Source of the DNA: Actinomycetota bacterium
GTDB taxonomy: Bacteria; Actinomycetota; JAHEXW01; JAGVPG01
Length of the DNA stretch: 64,000 nt
Reading direction: 5' to 3'
Assembly: GCA_020052375.1 (NCBI GenBank)
Contig: JAGVPG010000033.1
Location: 1-64,000, forward strand
Notes under the pieces: model-generated
What the model was told of the DNA's origin: nothing
What the model saw: the letters and a program-made list of their open reading frames with translations, nothing else
The model's database searches: none
Shown: piece after piece, positions 7,882 to 16,744 of the stretch
How positions within the stretch are numbered: position 1 is the first letter of the stretch
Layout of the letters: each line of letters starts with the position of its first letter
Translations under genes and position numbers: made by a program

Positions 7882-8904
7882 ATGAAAAAAGTGCTCACGG
7901 TCCTGTTTTTTCTCTTGTTCACGTTCCTGTTCACTCTGGTCTTAATACTTGGTGAGCTGAATTTTTATGTCCTGACACCCGCTTTTTTAAAAGATCCGAT
8001 GAAGGAGGCCCGGATATACAAGAAGCTGACCTCCGATCCGGAATTGATCATGGAACAGCTTCAGCAGCAAGGTCCCGGGAAACCGCTCGAACAGATGCCG
8101 GCAGTCGCGCGAGAACTGTCCGCAGTCGTCTTGAGATCAGTCGACGCGAAGTGGCTTGAAGCCGAATCCGAGAAAGCAGTCGACGCGCTTTTTGAATACA
8201 TGATGTCAGATAAGGAAACACTAGATATAGATGTCGATCTGAGAGTCTTTAAGTTGAATCTGCGAAAAAACCTGGATGCCTGGATTAAGACCAAATATGC
8301 TTCGTTACCGGAGGTCCCGGTGGAAGAGTTTGACAGACAGATCAGTGAAGGCAAGGAGAAGTTCCCGATGGTGCGGCCGCAAGGCCTTACCCTTGAACAA
8401 TCGCTGGCTAAAACAGGTTTCGATCCGGTAGGGGAGATCATGAAGAAGATCCCCGATAAATACGAGGCGGGTCTGGAAGATAAAGATAAAAAAGACGGGA
8501 TGAACGGGCTTTCGGGTGTAAAGAAACTGAGGCCGGTCTTTACCGGCGTAAGCATCGCTTTTTATGTATTGTTCATATTGACGATCGGCCTTTTGATCTT
8601 AGCGGCCAAGGTTACGTCTAAGTCGAAACGCGAGCTGTTTATAAAGCTGGGAATGTATCTTTGCGCTGCCATCGCGCCTTTCATAACATTCATCATCACC
8701 AGATATGTAATCGTGAACATAGTCGTTGTCGAGCTTATCCCAAGGGCGGGCCTTCCGTCATTTGTGAGAAACGATCTACTCGTACCGGTTTTAACGTCGG
8801 CCATTAACCGGGTGTTCTTGCACTTGTCATTATTATCGGGAATACTGTTCTTGTGCGGGCTGGCTCTCTTTATCCTGCCGCGAGTTAGTAGTAAAATGAA
8901 ATAG
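7882..8904 (+). CDS. Membrane protein with large extracytoplasmic domain
   Basis: 340 aa. An N-terminal signal-anchor (VLTVLFFLLFTFLFTLVLIL) is followed by about 190 hydrophilic residues containing several helices (including TSDPELIMEQLQQQGPG and VDALFEYMMSDKETLDIDVD), then three C-terminal membrane helices from about residue 225. The start codon directly abuts the stop of the GAP-family gene. The arrangement resembles uncharacterised proteins in which a periplasmic helical domain sits between membrane segments. No motif allows a functional call. Confidence 0.6.
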   Translation: MKKVLTVLFFLLFTFLFTLVLILGELNFYVLTPAFLKDPMKEARIYKKLTSDPELIMEQLQQQGPGKPLEQMPAVARELSAVVLRSVDAKWLEAESEKAVDALFEYMMSDKETLDIDVDLRVFKLNLRKNLDAWIKTKYASLPEVPVEEFDRQISEGKEKFPMVRPQGLTLEQSLAKTGFDPVGEIMKKIPDKYEAGLEDKDKKDGMNGLSGVKKLRPVFTGVSIAFYVLFILTIGLLILAAKVTSKSKRELFIKLGMYLCAAIAPFITFIITRYVIVNIVVVELIPRAGLPSFVRNDLLVPVLTSAINRVFLHLSLLSGILFLCGLALFILPRVSSKMK

Positions 8905-9050
8905 TAGGCATGTGATTAATTTCCTTATCTACATCGGGGAAACATGCTATCGGCTCTTTGATATATGTCATAACATTCTTTTTATATACCTCCCATACGA
9001 GGATGCTCGAATAATAGAGACATAAGCTAGTGTATTTTAAGGATGTTAAC

Positions 9051-10364
9051 ATGGTGTATGTAGTGATCGCAGCAATATCATGCTTGATCCAGCTGGTCTC
9101 GGCAGTACTGGCCGCCGGGCTTATCCGTCTTACCGAACGATGGCTGGCATGGAGTATGATATCGGCAGCGCTCCTGTTCATGACCGTCAGACGCTTTATT
9201 CCTCTTTACACTATGCTGGCCACCGGTTCGACGGCATCGATCAATCCCACTCAAGAGTATTTAGGTCTGGTCATATCCATCTTGATATTCGCGGGTATCA
9301 TAATGATCCGTCCTCTTTTTTACGCCATCAAGCGGTCTGAAGCGATCTCACGAGAGAACGAAGCCCGCCTCGAGCACATATTGAACAAAGCGCCTTTCCC
9401 GATCATCGTTCATGCCGAAGGCGGAGATATCCTGAGGGTAAACAAAACTCTCACGGATTTGACGGGTTTTTCGCCGGCAGAGATCCCGACGATCGACGAT
9501 TGGATCGAGAAGACGCATATCAAGAAAGAAGCGTTTATTGCAAGCATCGACAGGCTTTACACGCGAAGTGAGAATAAAGATGATGGAGAGTTTACGATCC
9601 GGACAAAAGATAACAGACAGCGCGTGTGGGATTTTATCTCTGCTCCACTTGGAGAATTACCGGATAACAGAAAACTGGTGATCAGCATGGCCAGTGATAT
9701 AACAGGACGCAAGCAAGCAGAGACTCATCTGATAGAAGCAAACAAGCAGATACAAGAGGCATTTGACGATCTTATAGAAGCCCTTGCCAGGACAGTTGAG
9801 ACACAGGATGAATATACAGCATCCCATCAACGTTGTGTTACTGATCTATCCGTCAGGATCGCCCGCGAATTAAACCTTTCAGAGGATCAAGTCCGCGCTC
9901 TCAGGATGGCAGCGACGGTGCATGATGTCGGAAAGATATACGTTCCTTCAGAGATATTGAATAAACCAGGTCCCATGTCAACGCTCGAATTCGAACTATC
10001 CAAAGCGCACACTCTCCATGGGAATAACATCTTAAAGAGTGTCAGGTTCCCGCTTCCTATAGCGGAGATAGTCTACCAGCACCATGAGAGGATCGATGGA
10101 TCGGGCTATCCGCGAGGACTGAAGAGCGATGAGATAATGATCGAGGCAAAGATTCTGGCGGTCGCCGATGTGGTCAACGCAATGAGTGCCGACCGTCCGT
10201 ATAGGCCCGCGCTCGGGATAAAAAAAGCCCTTAAGGAGATACAGAAGAACCGGGGAACGCTATACGATCCGCAAGTCGTTGATGTGTGCGTTAGACTGTT
10301 TGAGCAGATGGACTACAGTTTTGTGGAATCCAGGTGTGAAGAAGTCGCGTCGAGCACCTCGTAA
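9051..10364 (+). CDS. PAS domain HD-GYP phosphodiesterase
   Basis: 437 aa; the ATG at 9051 has AAGGATG upstream, and a GTG seven codons earlier is less likely. Three N-terminal membrane helices (about 1-95), a PAS domain (ILNKAPFPIIVHAEGGDILR to about residue 225), then an HD-GYP domain with VHDVGKI, a distal HH and the defining HHERIDGSGYPRG. Such enzymes hydrolyse cyclic di-GMP; the membrane and PAS parts sense a signal. The catalytic HD and GYP motifs look complete. It is monocistronic, 126 bp after the ABC operon. Confidence 0.88.
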   Translation: MVYVVIAAISCLIQLVSAVLAAGLIRLTERWLAWSMISAALLFMTVRRFIPLYTMLATGSTASINPTQEYLGLVISILIFAGIIMIRPLFYAIKRSEAISRENEARLEHILNKAPFPIIVHAEGGDILRVNKTLTDLTGFSPAEIPTIDDWIEKTHIKKEAFIASIDRLYTRSENKDDGEFTIRTKDNRQRVWDFISAPLGELPDNRKLVISMASDITGRKQAETHLIEANKQIQEAFDDLIEALARTVETQDEYTASHQRCVTDLSVRIARELNLSEDQVRALRMAATVHDVGKIYVPSEILNKPGPMSTLEFELSKAHTLHGNNILKSVRFPLPIAEIVYQHHERIDGSGYPRGLKSDEIMIEAKILAVADVVNAMSADRPYRPALGIKKALKEIQKNRGTLYDPQVVDVCVRLFEQMDYSFVESRCEEVASSTS

Positions 10365-10457
10365 ACAAACAATCAGCATCCTTTTCTAAAGACCGCCAAC
10401 CACCTGACCGATAACTATGAAAACACGGTGTTTTTTTCTTCAAAGAGAGTAGGGGTC

Positions 10458-10904
10458 ATGGCCGACGAGAAGAACAAGCTGAAAAACGGACTACTCATCT
10501 ATTATGCCGGGATCGCGTGCAGTATCCTGGGCATGGTCACGCTCATGGCCATTCTCTATCAGATGTGGTTTGAAAGGGACACGGTGCTGGGGCTAGAGAC
10601 ATCCAACTTGTTTATGATCATCAGTCCGTTCCTTCTGATAAGCATCGGCGGTCTCGGTATATTCATAACAATTGCCGGCCGGCATCTTATGGCCGGCCGC
10701 GCGATCACCTGGACGACACAGATAGGTGATTGGAGTGACGAGCAGCTGAACAAGAAGGTCGAGAAGGCCGTCAGCCACTCGAGTAACGCCGATATCGAGA
10801 CGATATCAAAGAGGTTCGGTATCACGGAAGAAGAGGTGTCCGGCACCGTGGAACAGCTAAAACAAGCCGGTCTATTATCTAAAGATATTGATTGGGATCA
10901 GTAG
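10458..10904 (+). CDS. Membrane protein with C-terminal winged-helix-like tail
   Basis: 148 aa from the ATG at 10458 (AGGGG upstream). Two membrane helices (about residues 12-35 and 50-72) are followed by a cytoplasmic part with NADIETISKRFGITEEEVSG and VEQLKQAGLLSK, a pattern expected of a small helix-turn-helix or winged-helix fold. No family recognised. Its end lies 43 bp before the phosphoesterase gene. Confidence 0.6.
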   Translation: MADEKNKLKNGLLIYYAGIACSILGMVTLMAILYQMWFERDTVLGLETSNLFMIISPFLLISIGGLGIFITIAGRHLMAGRAITWTTQIGDWSDEQLNKKVEKAVSHSSNADIETISKRFGITEEEVSGTVEQLKQAGLLSKDIDWDQ

Positions 10905-10947
10905 GGGCCGGTTGCTTAGGTCCGCGAACCGCTGTATCGTTATATTT

Positions 10948-12315
10948 ATGAATGTTGTACGCCTTCTTGCCTGGTTGCTAGTCATAGTATTGGTCTCGCT
11001 CGCCCTTCTTGTGATCGCCAGTCCCTCCCGTTATGAGATAGCAGGTATAAAGACACGAGTCAGCGTTTCCCCGCGCATAAGCGGCGGATCCGTTATCGCG
11101 TTGCCGCCTCTGGGCGAGGTAAGAGCGGAGACTCATAGCATACCCTTGGGCCTGAACATCGATGTCGAAGGCATAAACCAGGCCAGGTTGGAAGACGTTC
11201 TCAACCACTCAAAGACCAGCCGGGATTATTTCAAACTGGTCGACAAGGATGCCCGTTCAAGCGCCAGGCATTTTGCGATAAGACTGTTGCTACTGGCTGC
11301 CCTGGGCGGTCTGATCGGGTGCCTCTGGCTGACGAGGAAGTGGCAGTACTTACTGGCAGCGGCGCTTATCAGTGTGGCTATAGCCGGCTTACTGTTGTTC
11401 GGGATATACGCCCAGTTCGATCCGACGGCGTTCACCCAACCGCAGATCACGGGTCCCCTGGGCTCGATCCCGTTTCTGACGACTTCATTCGAGAAACAGA
11501 CGAATCCCCTGGATACCTTGAGGGAAGATATAACGATGGCAGCAAGAAACTTAAGGAACTTCGCCGCCAAAGTAGAGGCCTGGAAACCGATCGAGCCGGA
11601 AAAAGGCGCCATCAGGATCCTGGCGATATCCGACCTTCATAACAATCCTACGAGGATATCTCTCGTCCAACGGGTGTCCCGCGACTTCAAAGCCGACTTC
11701 ATAATCGACATGGGTGATATCACAGACTTCGGAACGCCTCTGGAAGCAAGTCTTCTGTCCCAGCTTCGTGATATCAAAAAACCATATCTTTTTGTGCCCG
11801 GGAACCACGATAAACCAGCTGTCTTAAGTGAACTGACCGGCTTTCCGAATATAGTAGTGTTAGACGGACGGCTGGTGAACGAGAAAGGTGTCACGGTATA
11901 TGGCATAGCTGACCCTGTCTCGAAGATGACGCAGGTCGAGCCGTTGTCCGATAAGGAGATGGACAAGCTGTCAATGCGTCTTAAGCGGCAGTTCGATTCG
12001 ATATCGCCGAAGCCATTTATCTTGGCGGTGCATGACCTGCGAATGGGTGAGCGGCTGATAGGCGATGTTCCTGTTATCTTAAGCGGTCACACACACAAAG
12101 CGGTTATCGAAGAGCGGGACAAGACGGTCATCATAAATCCGGGGACAACGGGAGCGTCCGGTCTTGACTTGCTTAAGAATTCGAAGATGAAGGACCAGGT
12201 GTATACTTTGGATATCATATATCTGGATCAAAAGAGCAAGAAAGTCGTCGCGGTGGATTCGATACAGGTCAAGGGCTTGACCGGTGAATTCACACTAGTG
12301 CGTAAGCTTTTATAA
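10948..12315 (+). CDS. Membrane-anchored calcineurin-like phosphoesterase
   Basis: 455 aa from the ATG at 10948; a TTG at 10912 is an alternative. An N-terminal membrane anchor and two further helices (about 125-145 and 150-172) precede a metallophosphoesterase domain from about residue 225. Metal-binding motifs are in order: ISDLHNNP, DMGDITD, PGNHDKP, AVHD and SGHTHKA. These hold a dinuclear metal centre. The DLHN form, with Asn after His, is a normal variant. The active site probably faces outward if the first anchor acts as a signal. Substrate unknown. Confidence 0.82.
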   Translation: MNVVRLLAWLLVIVLVSLALLVIASPSRYEIAGIKTRVSVSPRISGGSVIALPPLGEVRAETHSIPLGLNIDVEGINQARLEDVLNHSKTSRDYFKLVDKDARSSARHFAIRLLLLAALGGLIGCLWLTRKWQYLLAAALISVAIAGLLLFGIYAQFDPTAFTQPQITGPLGSIPFLTTSFEKQTNPLDTLREDITMAARNLRNFAAKVEAWKPIEPEKGAIRILAISDLHNNPTRISLVQRVSRDFKADFIIDMGDITDFGTPLEASLLSQLRDIKKPYLFVPGNHDKPAVLSELTGFPNIVVLDGRLVNEKGVTVYGIADPVSKMTQVEPLSDKEMDKLSMRLKRQFDSISPKPFILAVHDLRMGERLIGDVPVILSGHTHKAVIEERDKTVIINPGTTGASGLDLLKNSKMKDQVYTLDIIYLDQKSKKVVAVDSIQVKGLTGEFTLVRKLL

Positions 12316-12329
12316 GCGAAGGAGGACTC

Positions 12330-12785
12330 ATGGCAAGCGAAAAAGGGAACAAGTCTTTATGGTTGATCGGATGCGGGATCCTGGCAGCGTTCTTGCTGCT
12401 GTTCCTGTGCATCGCCGGTATTATCGCGGCAATCGCTATTTCCTCATACCTAAGCGCGCGCGATAAGGCGGAGAGCTCGCAAGCGGAGACGATGTTGCGC
12501 AATGCCAGTATGGGCGCGGAAGTCTACAGGGTAAACAACGACGGCAGTTATACCGGGATGACGGCTTCCGATCTGACCGGATTTACAAGCAACCTCAAAG
12601 TGGTCCAAGGGTCCCCGGGGACCGGACAAGTCGGCCTCTCTGAAGTCACTGACGGAAGTTACGCGCTTACCTATAAAGGAGCCAGCGGAAAGATGTATAA
12701 AGCGACGGTGACCGAAGGTTCGATCCAGTTCGACTTCAAGTCTAATCCGGTGCCCAGTGCTCCGCTGAATACGCCGTCCTCATGA
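12330..12785 (+). CDS. Type IV pilin-like protein without canonical leader
   Basis: 151 aa behind AAGGAGG. A hydrophobic helix (residues 11-38) runs into AIAISSYLSARDKAESSQAE, followed by TMLRNASMGAEVYRVNNDGS and SYTGMTASDL. This is the conserved face of type IV pilin-like proteins, including the NGSY-T motif of minor pilins. The usual prepilin-peptidase site (GFTLIE) is missing; the N-terminus is MASEKGNKSLWLIGCG. It may stay uncleaved as a membrane-bound pilin-fold protein. A Pro/Ser-rich C-terminal tail follows. Confidence 0.6.
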   Translation: MASEKGNKSLWLIGCGILAAFLLLFLCIAGIIAAIAISSYLSARDKAESSQAETMLRNASMGAEVYRVNNDGSYTGMTASDLTGFTSNLKVVQGSPGTGQVGLSEVTDGSYALTYKGASGKMYKATVTEGSIQFDFKSNPVPSAPLNTPSS

Positions 12786-12796
12786 GGATAGTCTAA

Positions 12797-12815
12797 AGGT
12801 TCAGGTTCTGAACCT
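12797..12815. terminator. Short palindrome between convergent genes
   Basis: AGGTTCAG-GTT-CTGAACCT forms an 8-bp perfect stem with a 3-base loop at the meeting point of two convergent genes, overlapping the last codons of the MFS gene. No T-run follows on either strand, so termination is only possible. Confidence 0.3.
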
Positions 12816-14051
12816 GGCATTTCCGTGTTTGGCAGGGATGAGTAACGAACCGAAGGCGCCGCAGAGCGCCACTCCTCCGGCCAGAAAGAAAGAAGAATGG
12901 AAGGAACCGGATAGATCCGCTAGCCTTCCGGCGACGGCCGGGCCGAGCGCCTGGCCGAGCCCGAAGAAAAGGGTGATGAAACCGAGCGCGGCGGGCGCCA
13001 TCCTGGTGTTCAAGATATCGCCGCACGTCGCAGCCATGATAGCCGGTATGCTCCAGGCCGTCAGGCCGAAGAGTATGGCGGAGATAGTAAAACCGAACGG
13101 TACCGCCCAGGCGGCGAACAAACTGAAGGCGATCGCCTGGATCATATAGACGATGATCAGCGCCCATTTCCTTCCGATATGATCGGAGATGCCTCCCCAG
13201 ATCAATCCGCAAGACAGACTGAACCAGCCCATGATCATGAACAGACCACCGGCTGAAGCCTGAGTGTATCCACCCTCGTTCATCAGGAACTTCACAAAAA
13301 ACGTCATGTAGATGATGTAGGAAAAACCGAAAGCGATATAGATAAATCCTAATAGCCAAACTATCGGAGACTTATATACCGAACCCCAATGCAAAGGGTC
13401 TTCCATTGCAGCAGTATCCGTTTCTTTGGACTTATCGCCTAGCGGTTTTAGCCCTTTTTCAGCGGGCCTGTTTCGTAAGAGTAGATATCCTGTGATCGCT
13501 ACGATCAACGTCATGATGCTTAAGACGAACCAGCTGACTCTCCATCCGTTGCCTTGATAAGAAGCGATGACAAAAGGGATGAGCGGGCCAAGGACGATCA
13601 ATGCGATGGATGAACCGGCAACGGCTACACCTGAAGCCATCCCCCTTCTTCTAGGTCCGAACCATGATGATAGTAGGCCCATCGCCGGTACATTACTTGC
13701 ACCGCTTCCTATGCCGGTGACTGTTCTCCAGGCCACTGCCACTATAAAACTACCAGCGAGGCCTGTCATAAACATACCGGCTCCGGCAATCACAAGGCCG
13801 ACGGTGATTACTATACGCGGTCCGAATCGAGCGGCTAACGCACCACCGATGGCTGCAAGCGTAACATAACCGATGAGGTTGAATGTAGCCAGTGTGCCCG
13901 CCTGGGTGTTGTCCAGCGAAAGTCCCTTCTGCATGGACGGCAATATAATTGAATAACCGAACCGCGCCAGTCCCAGCGAACCGAACACAGCGAGTGTGCA
14001 CATAGCCAGGATCACCCAACTGTAATGGATCTTCTTTGACATCCTCGACAT
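12801..14051 (-). CDS. MFS transporter
   Basis: 416 aa with twelve membrane segments in two halves separated by a charged loop (NRPAEKGLKPLGDKSKETD). Motif A-like elements are visible in both halves, the second as GLIWGGISDHIGRKWAL. The N-terminal HYSWVILAMCTLAVFGSLGLARFGYSIILPSM (start only: HYSWVILAMCTLAVFG) resembles the YbfB/YjiJ and oxalate-formate antiporter-like branch. Substrate not predictable. Start at 14051 or the ATG at 14042: both lie within a 9-bp tandem repeat and neither has a strong binding site. Confidence 0.8.
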   Translation of the reverse strand: MSRMSKKIHYSWVILAMCTLAVFGSLGLARFGYSIILPSMQKGLSLDNTQAGTLATFNLIGYVTLAAIGGALAARFGPRIVITVGLVIAGAGMFMTGLAGSFIVAVAWRTVTGIGSGASNVPAMGLLSSWFGPRRRGMASGVAVAGSSIALIVLGPLIPFVIASYQGNGWRVSWFVLSIMTLIVAITGYLLLRNRPAEKGLKPLGDKSKETDTAAMEDPLHWGSVYKSPIVWLLGFIYIAFGFSYIIYMTFFVKFLMNEGGYTQASAGGLFMIMGWFSLSCGLIWGGISDHIGRKWALIIVYMIQAIAFSLFAAWAVPFGFTISAILFGLTAWSIPAIMAATCGDILNTRMAPAALGFITLFFGLGQALGPAVAGRLADLSGSFHSSFFLAGGVALCGAFGSLLIPAKHGNARFRT

Positions 14052-14068
14052 CCTTGATATCTTTGACT
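14033..14068 (-). repeat. Period-9 tandem repeat over the MFS start
   Basis: Four degenerate 9-bp units (TCTTTGACA, TCCTCGACA, TCCTTGATA, TCTTTGACT on the plus strand). They cover the MFS start codon and its upstream region. Similar arrays lie at 46242-46277 (opposite orientation) and 46317-46352. Confidence 0.65.
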
Positions 14069-14143
14069 TCCCCGGACAGTTCTCTTGCTATTCTATGTTG
14101 TTTTAAGGGATAATCTCAAATACTTACTTTGGGAGGCATTACT

Positions 14144-14326
14144 ATGGCGATGGCGATCAATATCGGTCTGGCATTCGGATTCTTTGCCGCCGGGATCGTA
14201 AGTCTGATCCTGGGATTTATCGCACAGACGCAGGATAAGAAGGCAATAGCTCAAAAGATAGTCGGTGTCGTTCTTATCATTTTGGGCCTGGTATTTCTAT
14301 CTATGGCCTGCAATAGTTCTTTCTAG
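14144..14326 (+). CDS. Small two-helix membrane protein
   Basis: 60 aa from the ATG at 14144, preceded by GGGAGG at 7-base spacing. Two membrane helices (about 5-25 and 38-56) are joined by a short charged loop (QTQDKKAIAQK). Its stop overlaps the stop of the convergent MerR-type gene by 4 bp. No family recognised; size and the good binding site support a real gene. Confidence 0.55.
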   Translation: MAMAINIGLAFGFFAAGIVSLILGFIAQTQDKKAIAQKIVGVVLIILGLVFLSMACNSSF

Positions 14327-15126
14327 ATCATCATCTGGATCTCGGTCAGGTAGTTCTCCGGCTTGCCTTTGAAGATCATACCCGGTCCCTTTACGTAGAC
14401 TTCCCGGCATGGCGTTTTAGCTTCGTAACCTTTTTCATTGATATAAGCCGTGATCTTTTCATAGCTCCTGCCGATCGAGTCGTAAGGTCCCTTGTGGATA
14501 AGCGTGACCGCCCGGCCGCCAGGAAGTTCCCGTACGACTATATCATCCGTATCTTTTCCTTTTCTGACCGGCAAGCACACCTCGATATCCGCGTCTTCTT
14601 CTTTGAATTCCGGATCGTAGTAAAGGCAAAACGCCTTTCCGTTGACATGGCGGCCCATCACCTTCGCGAGCTTGCCGAACATCTCTCCGCATTCACTGTA
14701 CTTGCCCTTATATCTGATCCCCGCGATGAGCAGGGTATCCAGTTCCCGTTCTTCGACTTCGAATTCAGGATCTTGTAAAGCCATGACAGCCTCCTTTTCC
14801 TTGTTTATTATTGAATCCAGGTCGTGGACGATCTCTTTCTGCCGGCCGATCCTGGATAGGATCTCCGTCCGCTTTCTGTCCAGGAAATCGACGGCTTCGG
14901 ATTCATCCGTCACGTCCTTTAGGATCTCTCCGATGTCTGTAAGACTGAACTCCATATCCCGCAGGTATTTGATGACTCGCGCCCGCTCGACGTTCGCGTG
15001 GTCATAATATCGATAGCCGGAGCTTGAGTCGATCTCATGAGGCACGAGGATCTCCTTTTCATGGTAGAGGCGGAGCGCTTTGATGGATAAGCCCGTGATC
15101 CTGGAAAACTCACCGATACTGTACAT
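14323..15126 (-). CDS. MerR family regulator with GyrI-like domain
   Basis: 267 aa. The N-terminal MerR helix-turn-helix (MYSIGEFSRITGLSIKALRL, then SGYRYYDHANVERARVIKYL), a dimerisation helix at about 75-118, and a C-terminal GyrI-like small-molecule domain (about 125-267) ending REVYVKGPGMIFKGKPENYL. The layout is that of BmrR/BltR-type activators of multidrug efflux genes. A GGGAGG binding site and a TATAAT lie upstream. The convergent small membrane gene or the nearby MFS transporter are plausible but unproven targets. Confidence 0.85.
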   Translation of the reverse strand: MYSIGEFSRITGLSIKALRLYHEKEILVPHEIDSSSGYRYYDHANVERARVIKYLRDMEFSLTDIGEILKDVTDESEAVDFLDRKRTEILSRIGRQKEIVHDLDSIINKEKEAVMALQDPEFEVEERELDTLLIAGIRYKGKYSECGEMFGKLAKVMGRHVNGKAFCLYYDPEFKEEDADIEVCLPVRKGKDTDDIVVRELPGGRAVTLIHKGPYDSIGRSYEKITAYINEKGYEAKTPCREVYVKGPGMIFKGKPENYLTEIQMMI

Positions 15127-15217
15127 GTCCCTCCCTCCCTTTAAAAGTGATTATAATACTAACGTCCGTTCTCTAGTGTCACCGTAAGCCCCGCCCCAGG
15201 GGCCGAGTCAAGCAACT

Positions 15218-15259
15218 AGTGAACAGTGAACAGTGAACAGTGAACAGTGAACAGTGAGG
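15218..15259 (+). repeat. Period-7 tandem repeat (AGTGAAC)n
   Basis: Five perfect copies of AGTGAAC followed by a sixth, AGTGAGG. The same unit recurs at 31481-31508 and, in two units, at the 3' end of panC (58548-58560). Located between divergent genes. Confidence 0.85.
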
Positions 15260-15316
15260 AATCTTCCATCTGGATTCTAGGACGAGAAAGAGCGTGCCTT
15301 GAAATAATCCTAGCGA

Positions 15317-15322
15317 TATAAT
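15317..15322 (+). promoter_or_regulatory. TATAAT six bases before an ATG (leaderless)
   Basis: A consensus TATAAT is followed by six bases and the ATG at 15329. There is no room for a ribosome-binding site. The upstream TGN of the other cases is here CGA. Confidence 0.5.
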
Positions 15323-15328
15323 TGCGGC

Positions 15329-15742
15329 ATGGGTATGCATACGACGATTCTTGGTGTTATCGCACTGGCTACGGCTATCAGCTGTTTCATGTTAAGACAA
15401 TGGCGGCTTGGCATAGGGTTGCTTTTGATCGGTGTTTCTCTTTGCATCTCATTCCTGATAATGATCAAGAGTCTACCCGTTGATACCATCGGAGTCGCGG
15501 TCACACTCGGATTTGCCATAGGTTGCGCGATGATCGTCAATACCGCTATAAAGGCCAGAGCGCCCGCCGTCGCCGTATGTGAGAAATGCAAAAAGGGCGA
15601 TCGGCTTGTCCCCATCGTCTACGGGTACCCGAGGTTGTCAATAAGGTTGGCATCAGGTCTGGGCAGGGTAAAACTCGGCGGTTGTATGCCTTCTCAGGAT
15701 AATCCCAAATGGTTCTGCAAACGTTGCTCCATCGATATCTAA
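15329..15742 (+). CDS. Membrane protein with C-terminal zinc ribbon
   Basis: 137 aa. Three membrane helices (about 6-22, 28-48 and 54-74), then a four-cysteine domain: C84-x2-C87, C119 and C130-x2-C133. The segments IVYGYP, LGGC and KWFCKRC match a small zinc-ribbon domain usually found as a free-standing cytoplasmic protein, so this looks like a membrane-fused version. Function unknown. A second ATG two codons later is possible, but the -10 spacing favours 15329. Confidence 0.6.
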   Translation: MGMHTTILGVIALATAISCFMLRQWRLGIGLLLIGVSLCISFLIMIKSLPVDTIGVAVTLGFAIGCAMIVNTAIKARAPAVAVCEKCKKGDRLVPIVYGYPRLSIRLASGLGRVKLGGCMPSQDNPKWFCKRCSIDI

Positions 15743-15751
15743 TTATCCCCG

Positions 15752-16744
15752 TCAGGTCTTTCCTTCGATAGGACGCGGAGCCTCCGGTTTTATATATACG
15801 ATGATAGCCGGTATGATCAGCAATATTATCACAGTGATCGCGACCGACGGCCACAGGTGAAACCGCCTGCCTATATCCGCAAACCGGTAGACTCTATATA
15901 TAAGGTAGTGGGCGATATATATGTTCAAAGCGTTGCGGCCGTATATGGTGATAAACCGGCCGGCAGGCACAGGATACTTCTTGATATCCTGCCACCAGAA
16001 AAGTACGCCTACTACGAGGATGGTTATACCCGACGCGAACGCCACGTAGCTTATAGTTACAGGATAACGGTCGATGGATAAACCCAGCAGGTGCGCCGCG
16101 ATGCTTACCAGGACGAGGACCGCGCCGCCGGTAAAGCATTCTTTACATACCGATGAACCTGTCTCGTGCTGCATGATCTGTAGCATCCGTTTCCCGCTGA
16201 TGACACCCACGATGGTAAAGAAGAGAAACGGTCCCAGCGGAAAGGTCCCCATCAGCGGGTTTTCGATAACGACAGCAACTGAATGTGGTATAGATATGTT
16301 CATAAGCAGCACATACAGGGAAAGACCGGCCGCGCCGCCGGCGAGGAGCCCCCAGTCTGCCGGGATGAGGAGCAGAAAATAAGCGATTATGTTGCATAAC
16401 CCGATCATCTCCAGGACATCCCACAACCAGAAACTGCCCGGACCCCAGACGATAATATTCAAGACTATACCGATGGCGATCAGCCCGCCGTACCGCTTAA
16501 GGACATGGATCGTGATCTCTTTGACCGGTTGTCCTTTTGCGCGCCGGCTGAGATAGGAGAAACTCAAAGTGACTCCGGTCAGGATGAAGAACATGGCCGG
16601 GGCGAAGTAGGTCGCCATGACCTGGATCGTCCGGAAGAAGAGAGCCCTATCGGATGTTCTGACGAGCCACACTAAGATGTGATATGTGATCATCAGGATG
16701 ACGGCCAGTCCGCGGGCCGTATCGATGGATCTCGACCGCTCCAT
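15752..16744 (-). CDS. HGSNAT/DUF1624-type membrane acyltransferase
   Basis: 330 aa with about ten membrane segments. The N-terminal RSIDTARGLAVILMI is the RxxxDxxRGxxv signature shared by heparan-alpha-glucosaminide N-acetyltransferase-like (DUF1624) proteins, with FAPAMFFILTGVTLSFSY after the first loop. Members move acyl groups across the membrane onto sugars. Overlaps the stop of the upstream membrane gene (TGATG), so the two are translationally coupled. Acceptor unknown; cell-envelope glycan modification is a reasonable inference. Confidence 0.65.
   Translation of the reverse strand: MERSRSIDTARGLAVILMITYHILVWLVRTSDRALFFRTIQVMATYFAPAMFFILTGVTLSFSYLSRRAKGQPVKEITIHVLKRYGGLIAIGIVLNIIVWGPGSFWLWDVLEMIGLCNIIAYFLLLIPADWGLLAGGAAGLSLYVLLMNISIPHSVAVVIENPLMGTFPLGPFLFFTIVGVISGKRMLQIMQHETGSSVCKECFTGGAVLVLVSIAAHLLGLSIDRYPVTISYVAFASGITILVVGVLFWWQDIKKYPVPAGRFITIYGRNALNIYIAHYLIYRVYRFADIGRRFHLWPSVAITVIILLIIPAIIVYIKPEAPRPIEGKT

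Noticed and set aside
15218-15259. CRISPR array
   Set aside because: Units are 7 bp without spacers, and no cas genes are in the window. It is a simple tandem repeat.
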